64,000 nucleotides of DNA from Seminavis robusta (Eukaryota; Bacillariophyta; Bacillariophyceae; Naviculales; Naviculaceae): assembly GCA_903772945.1 (NCBI GenBank), contig CAICTM010000052.1, positions 1 through 64,000 on the forward strand, given 5' to 3'. A model generated the notes under the pieces. The model had not been told where the DNA came from. It was given only the letters and a program-made list of their open reading frames with translations, and searched no databases. Each line of letters opens with the position of its first letter. Within the stretch, counting starts at the first letter, position 1. The position numbers were made by a program, and so were the translations under genes. Positions 20,932-31,400 of this stretch are shown piece by piece.

Positions 20932-23900
20932 CTAGCCAGTGGGCAACTGTGTCTGGGCTCCTTGTTCAACTACATGATCTCCCGAAGACGATAAAGAGGT
21001 CGCTGAAGTTCTGCCGCTGCTGGCTTGCCGGGTCTCCTGCAACAATGCCCGCGCTTCGCTCAGAGTCTTCTGAGCTTGAGCCATTTGTCGTCGTTGGCAC
21101 TCCATTATCATGTGTGCGACAATATCTTGGCCCTTCAGTTCCCACTCGTTTCTGTTCCGAATTGCATTGTTCAAATACTCGTCGCTGTAAACACCAAACA
21201 CTCCACAGTCCTTCAACTTCTTAGCTAGAGGAATGATATAGAAGTCAAAGAATCCTTCGCACAGATGGAAAAAACGAATGCTACGTTGTGAGGGCCAAAT
21301 TGGTACATTGGTACACTCGTGCTACAGCCAATGCAAGAAACGTTACTTACCAATCTCCCCTTTGTACCTGAGGGAGCACGTCAACGTCGATGTCAATGCG
21401 AAGAGCGATGGTGACAACGTTTGTGAGAGGGTCGAAAGTTTGAAGTGGCCATTGCACGGAAATCACAAACTCACCAAAATGTGGAAGGGTCTTTCGATGC
21501 TCGCCCTTCTTTGTATGCCTCGTACATCTCTTCGAAAAGATTTTGATTCCACTTTCGAAAGATGTGCCAGTGTTGCATCTGCCAGCCGTAACACGAAGAG
21601 AGGGGTGATGGACGGCAGCCCGAGCATACGCGTTAGAACAACTCGGGTGAAAACCAGTCTATATAGATATTCAGTGAACATATCAAGAACTTACAGTGTG
21701 ACTGACATCACTGGCTTGGATTAGGTGCTCAATCTGCAAGCAAGACTCGTGTGAGGTGCACTGTTTCCGTGACGTCGACACAGATCCACTTTTAAGCTGG
21801 AACAGACTTACGAAAATCGTGGCCTTCCTGTTGACTTCCAAACGAGGGTGCTCCTCCTTTTCAGGGTACTTCTCTTCCTCTGGCTTTGCGAAAGCCTTCT
21901 CCCAGCGAGCATTTCGAAGATCCTTGAGATTCTTGTTCATGATATCGGTTGCAATCACGGCCTGTTTAGTTAGCTGAAGGAAAAACTGCATTTCTCCTTC
22001 CGTGGCAAAGATGAGGCGTCGAAGGGAAGAATACATGGGCTCCATCAACAGGTCAATGGCAACGTCGTAGCTGTTCTGCTCTGCCACGCTTTCGTTCTTG
22101 TAGATTCGCGCAATGCGAGCCCCTTCTTTGACGAGCTGGTCATTGGAGACTCCTGCGGCACGGAGGGAGGGCGGGTTGGAGGGAAACGCGATTAGCTGTA
22201 TCCATTAGGCTAGCAATCCGAAAACGGGCTGTTTACCATGTACGTACCAGTGTGATCCTGTCGCGTGGAGAGGGCAGGATGGGGGATATGCATTGAGTTG
22301 TATCCAGCAGGCTAGCAACCCAAAAACAGAAAAACCTACCAGGTCATGAATGAGTGCGCTAAAGATGAAGGCAAGCTGGACGAGGGGATCCGAAGCAATG
22401 TAGCTAAAGCTGTTTTCTTTGGAGTACGGCTCGTCAGGCATTGTGTCGTCCCATAGGCCGTCCTGAGAAGCAATGCGTGTGTTGAGTTTGATTACAGATT
22501 GGACTACATGTGAAGCGTGCTCGACTTCAGATGATAGACAAGCAACACGATGGATGTTCAGGAGGGCACCGCAAAAACAAAATCACGCGTCAGACATGTT
22601 TCCTGCTTACAGTTGTGAAACGGATTTTTCCTGGTGCAAGCGAGAAGCCCCAATGGGCCTGAACGTTAGAATTCATGAAGTCTTGAAAGCGTCGTAGGCA
22701 TGCGCTCGCACATCGAACTCACCTGTACAACGTGCTGATGATGGTGACGAGTTCGTACAACTCGGTCACGACATCAGCATTGATTTCAATGGCCTCGAAA
22801 TCAGTGGCCTCATCATTGGCCCAGTACTCGGGTAAATCCATTACTTCCTGTACTGCGTCCATAACAGTTGCGTTGTCGGATAGACGTTCCATGGTTTGCA
22901 TATCCCCTGATGCATGAGTCCGCAAACCGAGAGATCTTCTCTTTGCCACGAGTTTCTTCAGCACCTCAAGAAGCCGGTCCACGTTCCAATCAATCAAACG
23001 TCGGTGGTCACCGCGAAAGACATTGTCCACGTCCTGTTCGTCCTGAGATACATCCTGCATGAAGCTACCAGCAGCGTTTAAAAAAGTATTCACCGATTTG
23101 ACCGTGATCGTTTGGGCCACGCCGCGGGCTTGAACGGCGTGTGTGGAAGACTCCAAAGACTGGTCCACAAGCCAATACGTCTGGCATGGCTGATCATACT
23201 CTTGCAGCTTCACCTTCTCTTTCCTTGGGATGCAAGCGTTTGATTTGCCAGCCATTTCGAGTAGCTTTTGAGTTTCAGGAGAAATGTGCACCCGCCCAGC
23301 TTGCCCGGTGCTCTCCATCTTGGCGGCTAGATCGACGTTGTGGCCAAACAACTGAAGGCGACTACGCCCTGCGCAACGAAGCACACCTAAAGTCACTGGC
23401 CCAGAATTGAGGCCAACCCGAAGGTCAAGCTTCGAAGTATCGGGGCCAAACGTAATTTCACTTGCATGCGAATAGTGATGAGCGATAGTAGAGTGTTGAG
23501 TGAGAAGCACGAGTGCAAGCAACAAAGGTGCAGTCAATTTGAGCGCAAAACTCACAGGGCAGAGGTCACTTTCTTCATTACGGTCACTGCCTGGAGGCTG
23601 GGAGATACGTACGAAGAGACAATATGTCAGCGGCATGCTGCTGCCATCATGATGGGCGCAAAACACACTAACACAACACGTACCTAAAGTTCGCCATTTT
23701 GATAGCATGCTGTTGTTTCTCCGTTGAAATTCCGGCACAAGCCACGTAGCAATCTCCAATTGCGTCGAGTGTCAAAATGTCGGAGGCCACCGCGATCTCG
23801 TTGAATGCCTGGTAGATAACTTCCAAAAGTCTAAAAATCTCTGTCGGATCTCGTGTTGAGCCTATCGTACGAACGGTTCAGATTGGAGAGATGGATGGAT

Positions 23901-26736
23901 ACAAAGTGAGTTACAAGTGACCAAGGCCGATCGTCATGAAATAAACCCATGCTGAATAATGACTCACTCCAGGCTGTGAACATGGAAATGTCACCGTACA
24001 TAATCTAAGCAAAGCAATGAGAAGAGGCACGACGACGACGAGTTAGATCGTAAGAGCACCAATCGATCTACAGGACGATGAACAAGTAAGTCACCATGGA
24101 ACGCACCGTTGTATTCAGAAAGATATCCGCCAACGGCTTTGACGTCAGGAGACCGATGGGATTGTTGATTGCCATTCTGTTGACCTCTTCAATAAAGCTC
24201 AGAATCTGCGTCTTTCTGGATCCGCCGAAATAGGGCCCCGTTTGTGTAAGTTCATCGTCGTCTTCGACCTTCCCCTTCGTCTCTAGGACGTTGCATTCGA
24301 TTTCGTAAAACGAGAAAGCGTCGTGAGTGTCCTGATCTCCTTCTATCGCGGGGCTTGCCTGTGAATTGCTTTGATTTTCGTTCATGCTAGAATCTTCTTC
24401 TGGTTGATGCAACAGTACCACAGTAACAAAGATTGCAAAGACTATGGCTCCGGTGACGAGGAACATTCCGGCCATGACAAGTGGCCACCAAATGGCTGCC
24501 GACATGGAACCGTCACTGGTGCCTGTTTGTTCTTCTTCTTCGTTGTTGTTATCGTTGTTGCTGTACTGGTAGCTTTCATTCGTCGCCATGGTCCCTGGTG
24601 GAAAGGTTTTGGTTGTCATGTTTGTCAGCGGTTCGGGTTCCAACGTGGATACCTGTGCGTCGACATTACGTTCGTTTTTGCTTGTGGCCGTTTGCACAGA
24701 CATTCGGTAATGGCAAGTTTCGGTACTAGTAGCATTGATATTGTCAAAGTCGTCTTGCAATTCTTCTGCGTCAAGGCTGGGATCGGTCCAGAGCCACTTC
24801 TCCATGCTCATGATACGATCTGTCATGGAAGGTTCTTCTATAGTTCCCACTGTAATCTCCACCGGAGATCCACTGCTGCACGTATTGGAAATGAGCGCGG
24901 CTGTGTACCATGCATTGTTTGACTTTGACGGTGCAACAGCCCGCGCCAATTGTGATATCAGGCCGGACTGCTGCAAGAGTAGTTTTCCCCACGAAACGAC
25001 CCCAAATACAACTCCCCTCATGACCCGTGGTTGCGATTGCTGTGCATCCCATACGGGAAGTGTAATGATCGTCTTCCATCCCGCACTATCGTTGTCGTGT
25101 TTTTCCCAGGGCAGCTCGTTTGCCCGCACAATATCGGACATGACGACTGGAATGTTTGTTGAGGTTTGGTTTTGCAGTAGCTGCAGTTGCTGCCACTGTC
25201 TTGCAAAAACAGGATGTGACAACACATCCCAGTTGACGGGAATATCCTGGTGCACACGTGCATCTCCATCATCCCGTTGTTGCGATCCTGCCAAATGCCA
25301 AAGAGGAGCAAAGGGAGGAGGTCCTTTTTGGGATACCAATCTGGGATCGTCTTGATCGTTTTCGTTATCGTTTTGGAATGTGTATATGGTATTGGCCCTT
25401 GCAACATCAGTTCTGGCCAGTGTCATGTTTTCCCATTGGTTTCTTTGTTGCTGATTGCGCACAATGGGTGCAAATCCAATGGCCGTGAGGGGACTATTGT
25501 TGGTGTTGATGTTGCTCTTGCTGTTGGTAGTCATTTGCGCGACCGTTTGGAAGTATGTATTGGGCGGCACGAGTGGCCACTGTGTGTTGGTAGCCTCTGC
25601 AAAGTATGTCATTTCCAAGCTGAGACGTTGGAGTTCTGTCACGGCCGTTTGCAGCGTCTGACTGGAAGCATGATGAAAGGATTGAGCTAAAAGAGCATGG
25701 ATGGGGTCTGCATTGTCATTGTCATTGTCATTGTCATTGCTTGAATGCTGAAAGCAGACAAGATGTGTGATAGAGACAGATTCAGGTTCGGAGAAGGGTC
25801 AGGCTTGCAAAGTTCTGGATACTTGCAGGTTGCAGTTTGTGTTCTGCTGCCTTGACTTGACCTGACTTGACTTACCTCTTGTAGGATGTTGGTGCGGGAG
25901 TTGAAAGAGCTGGTAGAAGGTGCCTGTGTTTGTGTTTGTGTTTGTGTTTGTGTCTGTGCGTGCAAGAACTCTGTTTGAGTTTGTGTGTCCATGACATAGT
26001 GTTGCTGTTGCTGCTGTAAAAGGAAATGTGTAGGAACAATGACAGCGCAAGCCAATGCCAGCCAGACCAGCAGCACCATGCAAAGATGAGGGTTTCTCCA
26101 AAGTGGTACCAGTGTTTCCTGATGCTGTTCTTGTTCTGGCTCTTGCTTGAACTGTTCTTGATCTTGCTTGATTTTATTGTTAGTGTTACTGTTAATGGTA
26201 GAAGAAGCTTGTGATTGTGATTGTGATTGTGATGACTGAGAGCAACTACTGCCAATGCTATTGGCAAACTGTCTAGATCTTTCCTCTGCCACCAAGCCCT
26301 CCTCAATCTTGTCTAGGGTTAGGGATAAGGATAAACTCCTGCGTCTTGGAGTGCCTCCACTGCTTCTCTGCATGGAATGATCGCTGCAGCTGTGCTCGTC
26401 TTGAAAGGGAGGTTCTTCTGGCAACAAGCCAAACTCTAGACTAGTAGAAGCATCCAGTGCTCCTAGACTATCGCTAGCATTGGGACTGATGTTGCTTCCA
26501 GCGCTAGCAGCGCTACCTTGCGAACTGCGTACAGAAGCTCCTAGCGGGACTTGTAGCAAGTGCCTTTGAGACTTGGTAAGCTGGTCGATCAAACGCTGGG
26601 AAACGTCCATTCCACCGCTTATAGATCCCGTGCTATGGCGCATCGTGGACCGACGGTTGTTAGACCGAAGGCTGCTGTTCATTGAGCATTCGCTGGCGGT
26701 GCTAGACCTCATCTTGCTACTACTAGTATCTTGCAT
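20932..26736 (-). CDS. Membrane cyclase-like / class I phosphodiesterase fusion
   Basis: Fourteen exons (26736-25876, 25747-24107, 24004-23968, 23861-23684, 23597-23556, 23460-22723, 22630-22611, 22524-22340, 22257-22248, 22152-21812, 21733-21695, 21578-21475, 21367-21351, 21254-20932) give 1,511 aa. Order: Ser/Gln-rich cytosolic N-terminus; membrane helix 217-239; extracellular sensor of about 470 residues; membrane helix near 708-733; class III cyclase-like domain (about 825-1,000); linker; class I cyclic-nucleotide phosphodiesterase (about 1,150-1,430). The cyclase keeps two metal Asp (YGDISMF, IGDCYV), but the catalytic Asn and Arg are Asp963 and Lys967 (GHNVDLAAK) and the GTP-selecting Glu is Asp, so it is probably inactive. 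The phosphodiesterase keeps FHNFEH (1170-1175), HDLDHTG (1232-1238) and Asp1307 (ATDIMNK), the acid/base and metal ligands. The Gln that contacts the base in animal enzymes seems to be Glu (KGEIGFFDF). Exons of 10, 17 and 20 nt are needed. Compare the plus-strand paralog at 41,479-48,630. Confidence 0.85.
22248..22257 (-). other. 10-nt microexon of the phosphodiesterase domain
   Basis: The ten bases GATCACACTG lie between CAG on one side and GTACGT on the other. Splicing them in turns LIHDL + GVSNDQL into LIHDLDHTGVSNDQL, the standard class I phosphodiesterase motif, and is the only frame-consistent join found here: the flanking exons end in phase 0 and start in phase 1. It encodes the DH of HDxDHxG plus Thr and the first base of Gly. 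Confidence 0.8.
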
Positions 26737-27663
26737 TTGATCAAATGCTAGCTAGCTACCGATACTAGCAGAGTGTCTTTCGCTCTGTTGCTGTTCTGGT
26801 TTTATGTGGTGGGATCTCGCTCGAATCTCGGGTGAGTAGAAGCATGGTTGGCCTCATTATTTCTCGTTTTGTGAATGACGTGGCGGCACCTTCCAGGGAA
26901 ACTATCGAGAGTGACTCATCCAATGTCCAATCAGAAAAGGGGGGAAATAGAAGGTGGGTAGACTTATCGTAAAAGGGCAGTAGTGACCATACTCGTTCGC
27001 AGAAAGACCACAGGTCGGAGAGGACTTAGATTATGCCCAAGACACTGATAGAACACACTCCAGCTTCTACGTGTCTATCAGATTCTCTAAACTAGATCTA
27101 TTGACAAAAGATTCTTATGTTTACGTGTCTACGTGTACTGCTTTTTTTGAGCATGAACATGTTGCGTCCTCTGATTTCACTTTTTACAATATAACTATTC
27201 TAGCTAGAAAAGAAGCCAACGTCACCCTTACAATTATTATTGATAAGGACTATCGATTGCCACTTTCCACCAGCCACACTCCTCCCACTGCTTCTTACAC
27301 CGCTGGTATGCATCGGGCTTCATCTTCTAGCCGCTCTAGCAGCTTAATGCTCTCCCACACCCTCTCCAACCACGAAATTGTTGGAACTGAATGTGACAAT
27401 CAGACAGAGACAGAGGATGTCCTGAAATCTAGCTAGTAATAGTAATAGTACACTTTGGAGTGGATACATGTAGATAGCTATCGGTTGCTTGCATCCTGAT
27501 AAAGGAAGTAACTATACCTCTACTGTATGCTCCAGTGTGCAATTCAACTACATGTAATCTGAACTTGGATCCATTTCCTGTCTCTTCCAACCTGATAGTC
27601 TACAACTCAATTGAAAGTATAATTTTTATTATTATTAGTTTATTGCAATCAAATCAATCAAAT
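26737..27663. other. Intergenic, probable promoter of the cyclase-phosphodiesterase
   Basis: A plus-strand reading frame of 121 codons at 27,071-27,436 has no recognisable features and is not called. The left end must contain the promoter for the minus-strand receptor; the right end is 3' flank of EMC5. Confidence 0.4.
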
Positions 27664-28020
27664 TCAGATGCCTTTCTTGATGGCTGCCACAGCCTTGGAG
27701 CGGTCCGCATAGATATCAAAATCACGGGAAATATGAGCCGGTGCCACCAGAGGTCGTCGTTTGACTCCACTTGCTCCTGTAGTAGTGAGACAAGGCTGCC
27801 AGGTTCCAGCACCTGGTCCCAGTAGTTGACCCAAAAACACAATTACAAGTCCAATGCCACATTCTACCCAGACATCCGCTGGAGGTACCGAACGTCCTCC
27901 TTCCGCTGCGGCATCAATGCTGATATCCAATTCTTGAAGTAAACTCTTGAAATGAAGACAACTGTAAGCTGCATGCAGCAGCACTACAAAACCTGTTAGA
28001 GTTATACCACTAGCACTCAT
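27664..28020 (-). CDS. EMC5: ER membrane protein complex subunit 5 (EMC5/MMGT1 family)
   Basis: Single exon, 118 aa, close to the usual length of EMC5. Two hydrophobic helices: the first spans about residues 7-27 (TLTGFVVLLHAAYSCLHFKS), with the HAAYS-HF pattern of the family; the second is near residues 53-72 (ECGIGLVIVFLGQLLG), preceded by the PPADVWVE segment that matches PxDIxxE. The C-terminal third is polar and cytosolic, as in MMGT1. EMC5 is a core subunit of the ER complex that inserts tail-anchored and multi-pass membrane proteins; it was earlier named a magnesium transporter. This is the only clear housekeeping gene in the window. Confidence 0.83.
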   Translation of the reverse strand: MSASGITLTGFVVLLHAAYSCLHFKSLLQELDISIDAAAEGGRSVPPADVWVECGIGLVIVFLGQLLGPGAGTWQPCLTTTGASGVKRRPLVAPAHISRDFDIYADRSKAVAAIKKGI

Positions 28021-28441
28021 GGTATACTATCTATAGTAGTCTAGGTGGATAAAAAGAACCGGAACTGGGTTGGTTTTTCGGACTGTGAGTTTGTTGTTTG
28101 CTGTTGGTGTTACAGTACTGCGCCCGAATGGTTTTGGACTCGATTTAAAGCGTGACTAAAAACCTACCTGATTGGTAGATGGGGTATTCAGATCACGTCA
28201 TCACAGTGCTCTTTTTGGAAGCGCTTTGCAAAAACACAAAAACACATTCGATCTCCATCTACACGTACACGTACCGGTACACGTCTGCTTTTGGTGCAAA
28301 TGCCGAAGCTACCCTGGGATGGGACGACAGCTTCGAAGTAGACTACTATTAATTAATAGTAGCCAATGTTCAAATCGCTACAGTAGTATTTACAAGATAG
28401 CACAAGATAGCAAAGCATGGTCCAGCCACTAGCTAGCTTTC
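28021..28441. other. Short intergenic gap
   Basis: Promoter side of EMC5 and 3' flank of the hybrid histidine kinase. It contains ACGTACCGGTACACGT, an AT-rich TTAATTAATAG motif and CTAGCTAG. No gene seen. Confidence 0.4.
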
Positions 28442-31400
28442 TCAAGCCGACCGCTCCTTACGAGACACACTCATATCCGGAAGCAGTTCCTTGAAAATCA
28501 AGGCTCGGATCTCGAGCCAACGATTCCGCAAATCTTGAGGCAAGAAACTGCTCGTCGAACTGTTCGTAATCTCGTCAATCGATTTCGCCGCAAGAGCAAA
28601 ATTGTCAACCGACAAATTCGACTTCAAATCCACATTCAAAAGCATCAGCTTGTAACGGATTGACTGCCAATCCATAAACCGACTGGTACGACGTTGCAAA
28701 TGAGGACGAGGAGCAAGCAAACCTAAATCAGTGCTCGTGTCGTCCGCGGAATAGTCGTCCTCGTGACTGCTCACGGAAGAGTTGGACTCCTCATTCGCGT
28801 CATCCACATCGCACAACACGTCCACTTCTTTCACAAGATCCAAAATGCGTTCTCGGGTCAAACCCAAATAGTCGTCAGGGTGCGCCGAGGCTGACATGTC
28901 TTCAAACAGATGGTCGGACGACTTTTGACGAGAAAAGGAGTCGCCAGACATATTCCCACTCGCGTTCAGACCTCGGGAAGGAGACTGGAAACGACGAATC
29001 CACCAGGGCTTGATCTCGTCCAAAAGACCACCTTTCTTCATTGGACCCTTCAACAAAAACCCGTGAGCTCGCGCCTGATATAACTCTACCTCTTGGACTG
29101 AATCGTTCGCACTACGGATCAATGCCAGCACCCGTGCGTCGTCGACCGGTGAAAGGGAGAGCAGGAGTTGTTGAATCGAAAAAGAACCGGATACTGTCTT
29201 CGTCACAACACCCCCTTCCACGATATCAAGGTTCTCGTCAATAATGAACAAAAACTTGTCGTCGGGGTTGTCCTCCAGAAGCTGTCGAATACGATCTGTG
29301 AAGTTTACGATCTCTTCGGCGTCCTTGCCCAACGAAACACAACGATCTGATGAGACACCCGCCTTTTTCAGGAAACGATCCAGCAGCTTTCGCTGCATCG
29401 CCGAATCCTCTACCGCAACCGCCCACGTGTTTTCCGGCAAGGCGAATTGTCCTCTCTCTTTTTTGCTGATCTGGTGCTTCTCCAGCCAAGTCTCGCACAC
29501 TGATGCCGGACAACTGAAAGAAAAGGTTGTCCCAGGAGCATCAAATCGAATCGAACAGATACCTCCAAGACATTGGGCCACCTTTCTCATAATCCAAGCG
29601 CCATCGCCTGCACTTCTCGCAGAAGCGAGTTTCCCTTCATCCGTTTCCAGGCACTGGTTGGCCGGAAGTTGAGTCCCCTCGATAAAGACGTCTTCGATCT
29701 CGTCTTGCGATAAGTTGAGCAGCGCCTCGTGTTTGTATCCCGGCAGATTGAAAATTTCCATCGTAAATGTCTTTGTCGAATAATCAAACTTCAGCGAAGT
29801 CTTGACATCCCCCATGACCTTCCCATATTTACAAGCGTTGGAAATGGCGTGTTGATAAATGCTGCGTACCAGCTGTGGATCAATGCTCAGATGAGGAAAT
29901 TGCTCAGGATTCACTTCCATTGGAAATTTGCGCTTCCCCTTCTTTGTGTCAGTCGAGCCGCCAGCGGAGGAATTGCGGGTAGTAAGAGATGCCTTGAGTA
30001 GCTGCGGGATTTCAACGGACTCCCTTCTTGGCACGTAGCCCTCGAACAAGACTTCTCGAATCATTGCATTGTCCAGAATCGAATCCAGAACTAGCCTCAA
30101 CGTATCATCCAAGTCGTTCATATACGTATCCAGGTCCTCGACAGACGAATGTGCTTCTTGGTTCTGGTTTGTTGTGATTGTTGGTGTTGGCTTGGTCGCT
30201 GCCGGTATTTGGAAGAGAGAATTCGTCGTCTGTGGAGGTTTTTCCGGTTGCTCCTTCTGTTGCTGAGCAGGTATTTGGAAGAGAGAATTCGTCGCCTGTG
30301 GCGCCTTTTCGTCTTGCTCTTTCTGCTGCGGAACAGGTATTTGGAAGAGAGAATTCGACGCCAGTGGCGGTTTTCCCTGTTGCTCTTTCTGTTGCTGAGC
30401 AGATTCCTTTTCCAATTGTTGGCGTTTCCATTCTTGCAACTCCAGCAATTGCGTCCGTTGCTTTTCGTAGGCTTCGCGGAAGGAATCCACAAGGCCAATG
30501 GCGGCTAAAAGGCCATTTTTTACCTCGTGTCGAGTAAAGCGGATTGCTTCAGCGTCTTTTTTCCGTACAATGACTTCTTCCAATAACTGCTTTTCGATTT
30601 CAAATCGTTGGTAGCGCTCCGAGACATCTCTCAGAACCAGCAAAATTGCCCCGGCATCAATGTGCGTGACTTTGGCTTCGCACTTGACTCTTGCATCATC
30701 TCCCTCGTCGTTGGTGGCAAAGAGCTCCTGCAGAGTCCAGGACTCTTCGTTGGCTGTATTATCTCCGCTGAGGACGGAAGGTGTGTGATTTCGGCGGGAC
30801 ATGGACGAGAAGGAGGAATCGGGATTGTGGATGTGATCATCCTCTTCTTGCAACCCCTCTTGCTCACAAATCTGCCAAGCCAGGTGTGCAATGGTGGTCA
30901 TATTCTTTTCGACCGCCGTTCCGTCGAGGAGATGAGGATGTCCATCGAGCCTCCCGAAATGTTTGTCACGAACAAAGTTGTCTCTGGCCTGTCGTATGCT
31001 GCCGGCGTCGACCTTGGTGACTGGTTTGCTCAAATCTACGGGAAAGGAACAGAATGTGCCCATATGAGGAGATATTTCGAGCATGATTGAGAGCGAGTCT
31101 TTGCGGCTATCACTGTACGATGGATGATGCATGTTTGCTTCAGTGTCTGTTAGAGATGTTGGTTGTAGCAATGCACTCGGCGAAATGACGGCGTGTATGG
31201 ATCTTTCGGTTCTTGCACAAATGACCATAATGTCGCTGGAAGCTTCCCAAAGAGCGGACATGAGCGTTCTGAGTTCTTCGAGACGCCGAACTGCTCGATT
31301 GGATTCATCAAAGATCTGAACCAAAACAAAAAAATCATGGTGAGTGAGCAACCCCGACTGCTGAAGGACATCCGTGGACTCTGCGTTGCGCATTTTCGAG

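Noticed and set aside
22339-22350. Joining the phosphodiesterase exon directly to 22,152 with the donor shifted by four bases
   Set aside because: It restores frame but yields LIHDLVGGVSN, losing the metal-site Asp-His; the 10-nt exon gives the exact family motif with canonical sites.
27071-27436. 121-codon plus-strand reading frame upstream of the cyclase-phosphodiesterase
   Set aside because: No recognisable features, low-complexity Ser run, and it lies in the expected promoter region.
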